Source: SLDF01 sp964537925 (GTDB lineage Bacteria; Bacteroidota; Bacteroidia; Chitinophagales; Saprospiraceae). From it: a stretch of DNA of 64,000 nt. The translations under genes and the position numbers were made by a program. The DNA lies in contig CAZICV010000006.1 of assembly GCA_964537925.1 (NCBI GenBank), positions 186,001 to 250,000 on the forward strand. Reading direction: 5' to 3'. The notes under the pieces are model-generated. The model was not told the origin of the DNA. It did no database searches and was given only the letters and a program-made list of their open reading frames with translations. Of the stretch, positions 34,593 through 43,666 are shown one piece after another. Each line of letters begins with the position of its first letter. Position 1 is the stretch's first letter.

Positions 34593-36952
34593 CAGAGCTC
34601 CTTTCTTTGGAAGACAAAAGCCGGAACCGGAAGTGGCTGCTGGGGTGGCTCGCCGGGATTCTTCTGCTCAGTTCCTGCAACGTGAACAAATATCTGAAAG
34701 AAGATGATATCCTGGTAAAACAAAATAAGATCGTGCTGGAAACCGAACGCCCGGTAGACCAGCAGAATCTGCTGCTGGCAGACCTGCGCTCCCTCTACAA
34801 ACAGCAGGCTACTTCCAACTTCAGCGCCTGGTACTATTTCAAAACGAATCGTGCGACCCCGGATACATCCGCTTTCCGCAAGTTCATTATGCGCTGGAGC
34901 AAAGAGCCCTCCTACTTCAACGAAGGATTGACACAGTCTACCGTCCGAAGCCTGAACAACCAGATGATCCAGCGCGGGTTTTTCGATGCACGCACCGACT
35001 ATAGCTTCGATATACGCAACCAGCGCGCCTATATCACCTACCAGATCAAACCCGGGGTACAGTACAAGGTCAATACGATCCAGTTCGAAAGCCAGGACTC
35101 TACGATACAGGCCCTGATGGAACGCAGCCGACGCGACTCGCACCTGCGGCCCGGCAAGCCCGTCGATCAGCGTCTCTATGAGCTGGAGGTCAACCGGATC
35201 ACCAGCCTGTTGCAAAACCACGGGTATGCCAACTTTTTCTCGACCTATGTGGCTCCACTCAGAGGCGACAGTTGCGATCACCGCGTGGACTTACAGCTGG
35301 AAGTGCTTCCGCAGCAGGGAGGTCTGCCACATGTAAAGTATACGATCGGCCGTATACGGGTGTTCTCCAATTTCAACCCCGAAATACCGCGTGACTCCCT
35401 GCAGAGCCTCGAATACAACAATATCGCCTTCCTGAGCCCCGACGGTATGCATCCGATCAAACCGAGGGCGCTGAACGATAATATCTTTCTCAAAAGCGGT
35501 GACGTCTACAACCGGAGCAACTTTGACAAATCACTGAGAAGACTCGGCAGGCTCGGCGCCATCAAGTTCGTTAGTATACGCCCTGAGCAAGACCTGGAAA
35601 ACCCTGAGGTGCTGAACTACAATGTCTATGTCACGGCAGCACCCAAGATCGCCTTCAATGCAGATGTGGATATCAACAACTCCAATCTCTCCATCATCAA
35701 CCAACGCTTTCTCGGTCTTGCGGGCCGGGTCGGCCTCCGGCACAGGAACCTGTTCGGCGGAGCGGAAAACAATGTCACAGACATCAGCGGCGGTCTCGAA
35801 CTGGCAACCAGGTCAGCCAATTTCCGGGACTCGACCAACTATTATTTCAGGATCCAGAACAGCCTGGCCCTCCCCAAGTTTCTCGATTTCCCCGGTATAT
35901 TCCGGCTGCTCAACTGGGTCAAGATCGGCAATACTCCCATCCTGAGCGACGCGTTCTATACCAACCTGCAGGAAGACGCCACGACCAACTTTGACATATC
36001 TGCCGACTTCGTATCCCAGAAGTTTTTCTACAGCTATACCTCGCTCAACTTCAACTATGGATTTGACATGGTGATCGCCAACCGGAAGCGATATACCATC
36101 AACCAGACAGGTATCAATTTCTTCACACCCAGTTTCAGCCAGAATTTCGTCGAGGGTATCCTCAACAACAACGAATTCATCCGACGCTCGCTGTCCAGGC
36201 AGATGTTCACCGGCTTCTTCTTCCGCGACCTGACTTTCAAATACACCAGCCTCACCAACCGGGCAAACGAGACGTACAGTTTCAGCTCCAACTTCGAGGT
36301 ATCGGGTGCGGAACTGGCGCTGGCAGGTGCACTGATCGGTAAGCCGATTACCAACCTCAATGACAGTACACAGTTTTCAAAATACGTGCGACTGGATACC
36401 GAAGGCCGCTATACCCGGGTGTACAATGACAAACATTCGGCTGCATTCCGGATCAATGTAGGTATCGCCAGCCCATTTGAGTCATCGCCGGATGTCCCCT
36501 TCGTGAAGCAATTTTTCGTAGGAGGCGGACTGAGCATACGCGCCTGGCAAATGCGTGAGCTAGGCCCGGGCTCCTATTACGATACGACCCTGGTCGAGCG
36601 TGGTGGTAACGACCGTTTCCAGACCGGAGACTTCAAATTTGAGCTTAACGGGGAATATCGCTTTCGGCTCTTCTGGAAGCTGGAAACAGCTACTTTCCTG
36701 GATATAGGCAACGTCTGGATACTCCGCGAAGACCCCCAGCGTCCGGGCGCCAGGCTTACAGCAGGCGGTTTTTTCCGAGATATGGCGATCGGCAGCGGTG
36801 CAGGCCTCCGCATCGTATTCGACTTCTTCATCATCAGGCTGGACCTGGGCGTCAAGGTCAAGAATCCCTACAAACTGAACGGCTCTTACTGGGCCAGGGG
36901 CAACTTCAGCGAACTGACCAACCTCAACCTCGCGATCAACTATTCCTTCTGA
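34562..36952 (+). CDS. TamL-like BamA/Omp85 family outer-membrane lipoprotein
   Basis: A 796-residue Omp85 protein. The lipobox is LLLSSC (Cys at about residue 39), giving an unusually long N-region from the ATG at 34562; a TTG at 34607 would give a normal signal peptide and is a plausible alternative. POTRA-like domains span about residues 45-380, and the 16-strand barrel follows, with the Omp85 motif FFVGGGLSIRAWQMRELGPG (VRGF-like loop 6) near residue 645. The protein ends in a Phe (NLAINYSF). Bacteroidota TamL acts with a TamB homologue in envelope assembly; no tamB is next to it. Confidence 0.88.
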   Translation: MQIKRHIVSSSELLSLEDKSRNRKWLLGWLAGILLLSSCNVNKYLKEDDILVKQNKIVLETERPVDQQNLLLADLRSLYKQQATSNFSAWYYFKTNRATPDTSAFRKFIMRWSKEPSYFNEGLTQSTVRSLNNQMIQRGFFDARTDYSFDIRNQRAYITYQIKPGVQYKVNTIQFESQDSTIQALMERSRRDSHLRPGKPVDQRLYELEVNRITSLLQNHGYANFFSTYVAPLRGDSCDHRVDLQLEVLPQQGGLPHVKYTIGRIRVFSNFNPEIPRDSLQSLEYNNIAFLSPDGMHPIKPRALNDNIFLKSGDVYNRSNFDKSLRRLGRLGAIKFVSIRPEQDLENPEVLNYNVYVTAAPKIAFNADVDINNSNLSIINQRFLGLAGRVGLRHRNLFGGAENNVTDISGGLELATRSANFRDSTNYYFRIQNSLALPKFLDFPGIFRLLNWVKIGNTPILSDAFYTNLQEDATTNFDISADFVSQKFFYSYTSLNFNYGFDMVIANRKRYTINQTGINFFTPSFSQNFVEGILNNNEFIRRSLSRQMFTGFFFRDLTFKYTSLTNRANETYSFSSNFEVSGAELALAGALIGKPITNLNDSTQFSKYVRLDTEGRYTRVYNDKHSAAFRINVGIASPFESSPDVPFVKQFFVGGGLSIRAWQMRELGPGSYYDTTLVERGGNDRFQTGDFKFELNGEYRFRLFWKLETATFLDIGNVWILREDPQRPGARLTAGGFFRDMAIGSGAGLRIVFDFFIIRLDLGVKVKNPYKLNGSYWARGNFSELTNLNLAINYSF

Positions 36953-37647
36953 TCTTTTTTCCGGGTTGCCGGTTTTTTCTTCTTGCCTGCAACAGACACA
37001 GCCAGGTCGTATTCGGCAAACATAGTGCGTATCCCCACTTCGCTGCAGATAGGGCACTGATAGGGATTGTGCCCGCGTGCAGGACAGTATTTGCGGCCAA
37101 AATAGATAATCTGCAGATGCAGCTTGTTCCAGGAAGACTCCGGAAACGCGGCCTTGAGATCGCGCTCCGTCTGTACGACAGATCTGCCGTCGCTGAGCCC
37201 CCAGCGCCAGGCCAGGCGGTGGATATGTGTATCCACCGGAAAGGCAGGGACATCGAAAGCCTGAGACATCACTACCGAAGCCGTCTTGTGGCCGACACCG
37301 GGCAGCCGTTCCAATGCCTCCATATCGGCCGGCACTTCTCCACCGTGGTCATCGAGCAACATCTGTGACAATGTATGGATCGCCTTTGACTTTTGCGGAG
37401 AGAGTCCACAGGGTCTTATGATCTCCTGTATCTGCGCCACAGTGAGCTGCGCCATGCGCTGCGGATCATCTGCCAGGGCAAAAAGATGGGGAGTGACCTG
37501 GTTGACACGCTCATCGGTACATTGGGCCGAGAGCAGGACAGCTATCAAAAGTGTATAAGCATCGCTGTGACGCAGGGGAACCGGAGTCTCCGGAAAATAA
37601 AGATCCAGTTGTCCTGCAATCCATGTGGCTTTATCCTCAGCTTTCAT
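36940..37647 (-). CDS. nth: Endonuclease III (DNA glycosylase/AP lyase)
   Basis: A 235-residue HhH-GPD glycosylase that removes oxidised pyrimidines. The helix-hairpin-helix is LPGVGHKTAS with catalytic Lys121, and the catalytic Asp is Asp139 (PVDTHIHRLAWR). The iron-sulfur region is incomplete: only Cys188, Cys198 and Cys201 are seen, spaced C-x9-C-x2-C, and the fourth Cys of the usual C-x6-C-x2-C-x5-C is absent. The C-terminus is a Lys-rich tail. Start at 37647 is chosen because it follows the upstream stop by one base; longer starts run into the LuxC-like gene. It overlaps the 3' end of the TamL-like gene by 13 bases. Confidence 0.93.
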   Translation of the reverse strand: MKAEDKATWIAGQLDLYFPETPVPLRHSDAYTLLIAVLLSAQCTDERVNQVTPHLFALADDPQRMAQLTVAQIQEIIRPCGLSPQKSKAIHTLSQMLLDDHGGEVPADMEALERLPGVGHKTASVVMSQAFDVPAFPVDTHIHRLAWRWGLSDGRSVVQTERDLKAAFPESSWNKLHLQIIYFGRKYCPARGHNPYQCPICSEVGIRTMFAEYDLAVSVAGKKKKPATRKKDQKE

Positions 37648-37648
37648 A

Positions 37649-38668
37649 TCACAGGCGCATGAGAAAGTCCATCGTATCCACACCGTCTGCAAAATCTCCT
37701 ATACCCGGCCGCTGCGACTCTCCGGGTCCGACATATGCAGACGGCCATTCTCCCGAAGTCACGATACACTGTACCTGGTCGGCAGATGCAGCCAGCGAAG
37801 AAGCCACTGCATCGATATCCGTATAATACTCATAATGCACGCAGGCTATCCTCGAGTGCAACGCAGGGTCTTCTTTGAGCAATATGGCCCCGTTCATAAG
37901 GAACGGTATCTTGTTCATCACGACCAAAGCATAGTTGTAGTCAAAGTTGTTCTTATAGGCCGTGTGCAGGATAAGATGCTTATAAGGCTCATGCCATAGC
38001 TCCAGCAACCTCAAAGGATCGTATCCCTGTGGCAGGTAGATCTTGGATACATTGCGGCATCCAAGCCCGAAATAGCTGAAAATATCCTCTCCCAGACGTA
38101 ACAGCGCATCGTCATCTTCATCACCCCGGATCACGGCTACAGAAGTCCTGTTGTGGCGGATGATATGCGGATAGCGACCGAAATAATATTCAAAATACCT
38201 GGCGCTGTTGTCACCTCCCGTAGCGATATAAGCGTCCAGGTCATTGATGCGTTCGCTGATCCTGTAATACGCCTGCAATGCCGGGTAAGCCTCTGTCCAG
38301 ACCCTGAGCAGATAGGGCAGCAGCACTTCGTCCCTGGACGATAGTTTGATATGCGCCGTATGGCCGCTCAGTATCACACAGAGTATATCGTGAAACCCGA
38401 CCATCGGTATATTGCCTGCCAGTACGATCCCGACCCGGCGGGACTGTGCCGGGTGACCAGCGCCCGGGTATGCCGCCATGAAAGCGCTCAGTACGGCCGG
38501 ATCGAGCCATTTGCCGATGATGCTATCCAGCGCATGGCGTGTATTCTCCTCCGTGAACCAACGGTTCTTGTGCGCAGCATATTCGCAGGCGCCGGTCCAC
38601 TGTTCTCCACGATCCGCCAACAATGCCGGCAGTGCACTCAGCGCATCTATCCTCTCTGCAAGTGTCAT
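37649..38668 (-). CDS. LuxC-like acyl-CoA reductase
   Basis: A 339-residue protein of the LuxC acyl-CoA reductase family (aldehyde-dehydrogenase fold). It has GIVLAGNIPMVGFHDILCVI at about residue 79 (nucleotide/substrate site), FGLGCRNVSKIYLP near residue 204 carrying the likely catalytic Cys, and YNYALVVMNKIPFLMNGAIL near 245. LuxC reduces acyl-CoA or acyl groups to aldehydes in luminous bacteria; in Bacteroidota it is found without lux genes. None of luxA, luxB, luxD or luxE is here. It sits between the DUF1415 gene (ATGA overlap) and nth (1 base). Confidence 0.87.
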   Translation of the reverse strand: MTLAERIDALSALPALLADRGEQWTGACEYAAHKNRWFTEENTRHALDSIIGKWLDPAVLSAFMAAYPGAGHPAQSRRVGIVLAGNIPMVGFHDILCVILSGHTAHIKLSSRDEVLLPYLLRVWTEAYPALQAYYRISERINDLDAYIATGGDNSARYFEYYFGRYPHIIRHNRTSVAVIRGDEDDDALLRLGEDIFSYFGLGCRNVSKIYLPQGYDPLRLLELWHEPYKHLILHTAYKNNFDYNYALVVMNKIPFLMNGAILLKEDPALHSRIACVHYEYYTDIDAVASSLAASADQVQCIVTSGEWPSAYVGPGESQRPGIGDFADGVDTMDFLMRL

Positions 38669-39228
38669 ATTCCGTATCTTTTCTCAATCATGCGGAGCCT
38701 TTCGTCGAGCGCACCTGCACCCTCTTCCCTCAGCACACGAATATTTCGCTGCGGTACTCCTTCGATATCCGGGAAGCTGTCTACAGCCCGGGCGACCTGC
38801 TCTACACGCAGAAGATGGATCATCGGGAAAGGCGAGCGGTTGGTATATTGAGATGGATCCCCGGCCGCTTCCCCTTCAAAACGGTAGGCCGGGTGGAAAG
38901 TTGCCAGTTGTACCAGGTCCTCATATCCGGCAGCCTCCAACATTTCCTCGAGAAAGGCCGTATAGTCCAGGTAGTCTTCAAAGTCCTGCAGCGCCGATTC
39001 GAGCACAATGAGCGTAGTCTCCGTCTCTGCCGGGCTCAGCTCTCCGAGCAAGGCGCATTCCGCCAGGAAAACATCTGCCAGCGCGCGCAGATCATCTCCT
39101 GTGAAGAGCACCCACCGCACAAGCCCCTTACTCACCGGCTGGTGGGCAAAAGGGCACAGCTTGTAGTGGAGTACAAAATCCTCGACCCAGCCTGCGCTCC
39201 ACCTGAGCGTATTTCCATTATTCACCAT
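38665..39228 (-). CDS. DUF1415 domain-containing protein
   Basis: A 187-residue soluble protein. The family pattern is clear: WVEDFVLHYKLCPFAHQP at the start, ETETTLIVLESALQDFEDYL in the middle, QLATFHPAYRFEG and TNRSPFPMIHLLRVEQVARA near the end. No function is established. The ATG at 39228 overlaps the rluD stop by 11 bases; the stop overlaps the LuxC-like start by ATGA. This overlap chain from rluD to nth indicates one transcript. Confidence 0.87.
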   Translation of the reverse strand: MVNNGNTLRWSAGWVEDFVLHYKLCPFAHQPVSKGLVRWVLFTGDDLRALADVFLAECALLGELSPAETETTLIVLESALQDFEDYLDYTAFLEEMLEAAGYEDLVQLATFHPAYRFEGEAAGDPSQYTNRSPFPMIHLLRVEQVARAVDSFPDIEGVPQRNIRVLREEGAGALDERLRMIEKRYGI

Positions 39229-40291
39229 CTTCCAGCGCATTTTTACGGATCTGCAGGTAGCTGCGCCACTTTTCAAGCACTGCATGGAAGTCCTTCGGCA
39301 GCTCCGACTCAAAGAAAAGCCGCTCGCCGGTACGGGGATGGGTAAAACCCAGCGACCGGGCATGCAGCGCCTGCCTGGGCATGAGCTTAAGGCAATTCTG
39401 TACAAACTGGCGATACTTGGTAAAGATGGTACCCTTGAGTATCTCGTTGCCTCCGTATCGCTCATCATTGAAGAGCGTATGACCGATGTACTTCATGTGT
39501 ACCCGGATCTGGTGGGTACGTCCTGTCTCGAGCCGACAGCGTACAAGGCTCACGTAGTAGAGAGGTTCGACGGTATCGTAATGTGTGACTGCAGCTTTGC
39601 CCTGGTCGCCTTCGGCATACACGGTCATCCATAGACGGTTCTTCGGATGGCGCCCGATATGTCCTTCTATCCTGCCACTCTGCTGCTCCGGCTGTCCCCA
39701 TACCAGGGCCAGGTAGGTACGCTCGATGGTGTGATCAAAGAACTGTTTGGCCAGGTGAGTGGCTGCCAGGTCCGATTTAGGTACGACCATGACACCGCTG
39801 GTATCTTTGTCGATACGATGTACGAGGCCTGGCCTGTCCGTATAGGGATTGGCGGCGAGTGCAGACTTGTCGGGGTGCAGATGCCAGGCCAGCGCATTGA
39901 CCAGTGTGCCGGAGTGATTACCGACCCCTGGATGTACTACCATACCTGCAGCCTTGTCCAGTACTATCAGGTCTTCATCTTCGTAGAGAATATCCAGCGG
40001 CAGGTCTTCAGCCAGTATGACCGATTCATCCTGCGGAGCCGAAGGCAGGACAAGAGTGACGACCTGCTGAGGCTTGATCTTGAAATTGGGCTTGACTTCT
40101 TTATCGTCTACGCGGACCGCACCCTGGCGGATAGCCTCCTGTACCTTGTTGCGGGAGACATGCTCCAGCCGGTCCATGAGAAACTTGTCGATGCGGACAG
40201 GCGCCTGCTTCTTGTCTATGACGATACGCTGATGGACAAACAGATCATCCGACTCCTGTGTCTCATCCAACTGGCTTTCTTCCTCGATCAT
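39218..40291 (-). CDS. Ribosomal large-subunit pseudouridine synthase, RluD family
   Basis: A 357-residue enzyme with an S4 RNA-binding domain at about residues 30-85 (RIDKFLMDRLEHVSRNKVQEAI) and a RluA-type catalytic domain. The catalytic Asp is Asp161 in HRIDKDTSGVMV; HPGVGNHSGTLVNAL precedes it and GRTHQIRVHMKYIGH follows. RluD makes three pseudouridines in helix 69 of 23S rRNA. The N-terminal 20 residues are acidic and unlike E. coli RluD. It is first in a four-gene minus-strand group with DUF1415, LuxC-like and nth. Confidence 0.93.
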   Translation of the reverse strand: MIEEESQLDETQESDDLFVHQRIVIDKKQAPVRIDKFLMDRLEHVSRNKVQEAIRQGAVRVDDKEVKPNFKIKPQQVVTLVLPSAPQDESVILAEDLPLDILYEDEDLIVLDKAAGMVVHPGVGNHSGTLVNALAWHLHPDKSALAANPYTDRPGLVHRIDKDTSGVMVVPKSDLAATHLAKQFFDHTIERTYLALVWGQPEQQSGRIEGHIGRHPKNRLWMTVYAEGDQGKAAVTHYDTVEPLYYVSLVRCRLETGRTHQIRVHMKYIGHTLFNDERYGGNEILKGTIFTKYRQFVQNCLKLMPRQALHARSLGFTHPRTGERLFFESELPKDFHAVLEKWRSYLQIRKNALEDGE

Positions 40292-40312
40292 GCCGCGAAA
40301 ATAGGGAATTAT

Positions 40313-41047
40313 CTACAGGGGAAAGAGCACCCTGATATGCACACCCCAAAATTGCTGGAGCGTCCTTACCTCGCGGAAGAGGTCAAGCGGGCTGGAGTGA
40401 TTCACCTGTTTCCAGTCCGTCTTCCTGACAAGGTGACGACCTGGCTGCGCCTCCATATAGCTGGCCTGTAGTTCGATAAAAATATTACCGGCGTGCACTA
40501 TGAATCCTCCCAGGGCGCCGTACTGCATCACCCATGCATTGTGCATATTGGTATACAGCGTATTGCTTTGACCTACCTGTGCATCAGGATTGGCCTCCGT
40601 CAACCCGGAAATAGTGACACGCAAGCCTGCACGAAGACCTGCAAACGGCTGTATCCAGCCAGCTATATCCGGCATATAACGGCACTCCCCCACCAGGTCA
40701 GCGCTACTCACATCCACCGTCTCTTCGGAGTCATACGTAAAGCCATCGGGACCTATCCGGCGATAGTTCCTCTCCAGGTGGTCGTGGATATCAAACCCCA
40801 ACTGACCGCCCACGTAGAAATCCGGATGCCTGACCGAGGTAAGGTAGTTGACCGAAAGGCTTGGACTCGCTCTCCTCATATACTGCCTGTACGTAGCCGC
40901 CGGAAACCGGACGCCTATTCCGATCCCTCCCAACTGCACAGCAGTGCTGTCCGAGGCGAGCAATTGATGCCGGGGCACTGCTGCCATCAGCACAGTAATC
41001 AATGTGAGCCCAAAAAATGACTTCAACGACCGTACGCAACTGTTCAT
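40313..41047 (-). CDS. Predicted outer-membrane beta-barrel protein, function unknown
   Basis: A 244-residue exported protein (signal peptide in residues 1-31, ending HQLLAS, when started at the ATG at 41047). The mature part shows alternating strands of a small outer-membrane barrel (GGIGIGVRFP, YVGGQLGFDI, IQPFAGLRAGLRVTI, FIELQASYME) and ends VRVLFPL-like with hydrophobic residues (GVHIRVLFPL). It lies 22 bases upstream of rluD on the same strand and divergent from the Cys/Met enzyme gene. No family is recognised beyond the barrel type. Confidence 0.72.
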   Translation of the reverse strand: MNSCVRSLKSFFGLTLITVLMAAVPRHQLLASDSTAVQLGGIGIGVRFPAATYRQYMRRASPSLSVNYLTSVRHPDFYVGGQLGFDIHDHLERNYRRIGPDGFTYDSEETVDVSSADLVGECRYMPDIAGWIQPFAGLRAGLRVTISGLTEANPDAQVGQSNTLYTNMHNAWVMQYGALGGFIVHAGNIFIELQASYMEAQPGRHLVRKTDWKQVNHSSPLDLFREVRTLQQFWGVHIRVLFPL

Positions 41048-41064
41048 ATGACTGAAATAGCGTT

Positions 41065-41072
41065 TACCTTTG
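41065..41072 (+). promoter_or_regulatory. -7 promoter box of the Cys/Met PLP enzyme gene
   Basis: TACCTTTG, 45 bases upstream of the ATG at 41118. It excludes the in-frame ATG at 41070. Confidence 0.65.
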
Positions 41073-41117
41073 AAATACAACGAGTACTCCGCTAACAAAA
41101 TTCTGAATTTAAGTCCT

Positions 41118-42311
41118 ATGACAAAAGGTTTTTCGACCCATTGCCTGAAAAACTGGAAAGAACCCAGGTTCAACGCTCCGCATATACTGCCGATCTATGC
41201 CAGTTCTTCATTTGTATTCGAGACGCTCGAGGAAGGAGAGCATATCTTCAGGAAGGAACAGCAGGGACATGTCTACTCCAGGTATGCCAACCCTACCATC
41301 GATGCCGTCCAGACCAAACTCGCGGAGCTGGAGACATGGGGAAGCGATATACAGGCGACTGGGTACCTGACCAGCTCCGGTATGTCCGCCATATATGTAC
41401 TGACACAGGCTCTTTTGCGTCCCGGAGACGCCATAATGGCCCATCGCAAGCTATACGGCGGCACCACAGAGCTCTTTCAAAAAGTACTGCAACCTCACGG
41501 CATCGGACTGGTATCAGTCGATTGTTCGGATATGGAAGCGATCAGGCAGGCCATGACCGAATATCCCGGCATCAAGCTGTGGTACCTGGAAACACCTTCC
41601 AACCCGACACTGGATTGCCTGGACCTGGCGCAGATCAGTGCGCTCGCAGGACAGTATGAAGTATCTACCGCGGTAGACAATACTTTCTCCACCCCCTACC
41701 TGCAGCAGCCTCTCCTACTCGGTATTGATTTCGTAGTACACTCCACCACCAAATTCCTCAACGGACACGGCAACTCCATTGCCGGAGTGGTCATCGGCAA
41801 AGATACCGCTTTCATGCAGGAGCGGCTCTGGCCTTGCCTCAAGCTGACAGGCGCCACATGCAACGCTTTCGACGCGTGGCTGCTGTACAACGGCCTGAAA
41901 ACGCTGCCGCTGCGGATGGAGCGCCACTGCAGCAATGCGCTGTCGCTCGCCCGATACCTGGCAGAACATCCTGCCGTATCCGCCGTCAACTACCCCGGCC
42001 TGGCAGGGCATCCCGGCTATGAGATCACGTCCAGGCAGACACCACGGGGCGCGGGCGCGCTTCTCAGTTTCGACCTGGCCGGCGGGCTTCCAGCGGCACG
42101 CGATTGCATGAACCGCCTGAAACTGGCGACTATGGCCCCTACCCTGGGCGATGTAGACACCCTCGTGATGCACCCGGCGACCTCATCTCACCTCAATATC
42201 GATCCGGAGGACCGGCTCAGAGAAGGTGTGACAGACGGCCTGATCCGCGTGTCGGTTGGCCTGGAGGATATCGGTGATATCATCCATGACTTCACACAAG
42301 CGCTCAGTTAA
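41118..42311 (+). CDS. Cys/Met metabolism PLP-dependent enzyme (methionine gamma-lyase / cystathionine lyase type)
   Basis: A 397-residue fold-type I PLP enzyme. The PLP Lys is Lys212 in HSTTKFLNGHGN, preceded by AVDNTFSTPYLQQPL. SSGMSAIYVLTQALLRPGD near residue 90, YSRYANPTIDAVQ near 53 and HPATSSHLNI near 350 are family signatures. It could be methionine gamma-lyase, cystathionine gamma-lyase or gamma-synthase; the sequence alone does not settle which. It is transcribed alone. Confidence 0.92.
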   Translation: MTKGFSTHCLKNWKEPRFNAPHILPIYASSSFVFETLEEGEHIFRKEQQGHVYSRYANPTIDAVQTKLAELETWGSDIQATGYLTSSGMSAIYVLTQALLRPGDAIMAHRKLYGGTTELFQKVLQPHGIGLVSVDCSDMEAIRQAMTEYPGIKLWYLETPSNPTLDCLDLAQISALAGQYEVSTAVDNTFSTPYLQQPLLLGIDFVVHSTTKFLNGHGNSIAGVVIGKDTAFMQERLWPCLKLTGATCNAFDAWLLYNGLKTLPLRMERHCSNALSLARYLAEHPAVSAVNYPGLAGHPGYEITSRQTPRGAGALLSFDLAGGLPAARDCMNRLKLATMAPTLGDVDTLVMHPATSSHLNIDPEDRLREGVTDGLIRVSVGLEDIGDIIHDFTQALS

Positions 42312-42454
42312 GAAAAACAAGCGGCCTCCGCCGCATTTACCCGAAACAAACACAAAGCACACGAAAAACACGACTATCTACCGCCCAACCGTCGCACAAA
42401 TAATTCTGTTTGATCATCGATATATTGAATATATTTCTGGGTCAAAAAATTATT

Positions 42455-43018
42455 ATGATACACCCGGACACTTATGTCCAGCAAACGGATAAGGGCGTGG
42501 GCGTTTTTGCCGCACGCGGATTCAGAAAGGGGGAAATACTCTGGATCGCCGACGATTTCGACATCAGGATCCCGTTGGACCGATATATGTCCCTGCAGGA
42601 TCTCCAACGCCGTAAACTTGACAGGTACAGCTATCTCGACTATTCCGGCAGCGTGATCATACCCTGGGACGAGGGAAAGTATGTCAATCACTCCTGTGCT
42701 CCCAACTCTACAGGATTGACACAGTTTGACAACCTTTCCGTGGCATTGTGCGATATCGGGCAGGATGAAGAGATCGTGGAGGACTACCAGTGCTATTTCG
42801 GTCACTTCGAGACATTCACCTGCAAATGCGGTGCTCCGGCCTGTCGCGGTCTCGTCTCATCGGACCAGCCCTATGATGTCTCACTACGCCTGGACCTGGC
42901 GGATATGGCTCCGCTCATTCTGTCGCAGGATCAATACCTGCTGCAGCTCAACTCTCCCGAAAACGAGGCGCTCCAAAGATTCCTGAAACATTACGCCAAC
43001 GGGCTTTATTCGCGATAG
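42455..43018 (+). CDS. SET domain-containing protein with post-SET cysteines
   Basis: A 187-residue protein consisting of little more than a SET domain. The AdoMet-binding NHSCAPN is at residues 78-84, the second core motif EIVEDYQCYFG near 106-116 has the Tyr of the ExxxxYxx pattern, and a post-SET-like CKCGAPAC (Cys123, 125, 130) follows with the NHSC cysteine (Cys81), so a zinc site is likely. SET lysine methyltransferases of this short type are found in many bacteria, and targets are mostly unknown. The ATG at 42455 follows a near-match -7 box (TATATTTC at about 42429). Confidence 0.9.
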   Translation: MIHPDTYVQQTDKGVGVFAARGFRKGEILWIADDFDIRIPLDRYMSLQDLQRRKLDRYSYLDYSGSVIIPWDEGKYVNHSCAPNSTGLTQFDNLSVALCDIGQDEEIVEDYQCYFGHFETFTCKCGAPACRGLVSSDQPYDVSLRLDLADMAPLILSQDQYLLQLNSPENEALQRFLKHYANGLYSR

Positions 43019-43092
43019 GGCCCGTTCGTGCGATGAGATAGTTTTGTTCAAAGATACCCCGAGCGCCATCTGGTCCGGACATGATGTGATCA

Positions 43093-43114
43093 GGGCGACA
43101 GGTCCCTGTCACCC
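43093..43114. terminator. Possible hairpin terminator between convergent SET and cupin genes
   Basis: GGG-C-GACAGG faces CCTGTC-A-CCC with a 2-base loop. It lies between the two convergent stops (43018 and 43122). There is no clear T-run, so the assignment is weak. Confidence 0.35.
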
Positions 43115-43121
43115 GCGTCCG

Positions 43122-43583
43122 TCACAGGTATACGACCCCGAACTCCCGCTCGATCAGTTCCCGATCAAATTCCTGTGCCCTGACCTGTCTGCTTGTCTCC
43201 TCAAAAAAATCTTCGGCCCAGTCACCCGGAAATATATAGCTAATGACCCGGGCATCCTCCGTGCCGATATTCGCCAGGTAGTGTGACACTCCCCGGGGAC
43301 AATGGATAGTGTCTCCCGCACCGATGACGACGGTCGTATCTCCGATCCTGGCCTCGATATTTCCCTGCAGGATATGAAATGTCTGATCCTCCCACTTATG
43401 GTAATGGTCGGGAACAAAACCGCCTGCTTCTATGATGCCGCCCGAGATGACATACTCCGAACCTGTAGCATCCTTGCCTACTATGATCTCCGTATACTCT
43501 TTGTCTGTCATCTGGAATCTTCGGCCTGTTCCGCCCGAACTGATGACGACCTTTTTGTTGGTTGACTTCGTTTTTACATTCAT
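43122..43583 (-). CDS. Cupin domain-containing protein
   Basis: A 153-residue small cupin. Motif 1 reads GGFVPDHYHKWEDQTFHILQG (two His and a Glu-equivalent metal set, HxHxxxxQ type) and motif 2 GDTIHCPRGVSHYLANIG. These form a metal-binding beta-barrel. The N-terminal 30 residues are basic and low-complexity. The longer start at 43631 is unlikely as the extra residues lack similarity. Substrate unknown. It converges on the SET gene. Confidence 0.85.
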   Translation of the reverse strand: MNVKTKSTNKKVVISSGGTGRRFQMTDKEYTEIIVGKDATGSEYVISGGIIEAGGFVPDHYHKWEDQTFHILQGNIEARIGDTTVVIGAGDTIHCPRGVSHYLANIGTEDARVISYIFPGDWAEDFFEETSRQVRAQEFDRELIEREFGVVYL

Positions 43584-43666
43584 TTTTCGTATCTTACTTA
43601 TATAGGGTGTGGTGAATCCAGCGTGACACAAACCTCTCCGGAAGGCCGGTAAGTCTTTCTCTCCTG

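Noticed and set aside
39229..39468. Upstream extension of the DUF1415 gene
   Set aside because: The extension is within rluD in another frame; the start at 39228 fits the family and the overlap chain.
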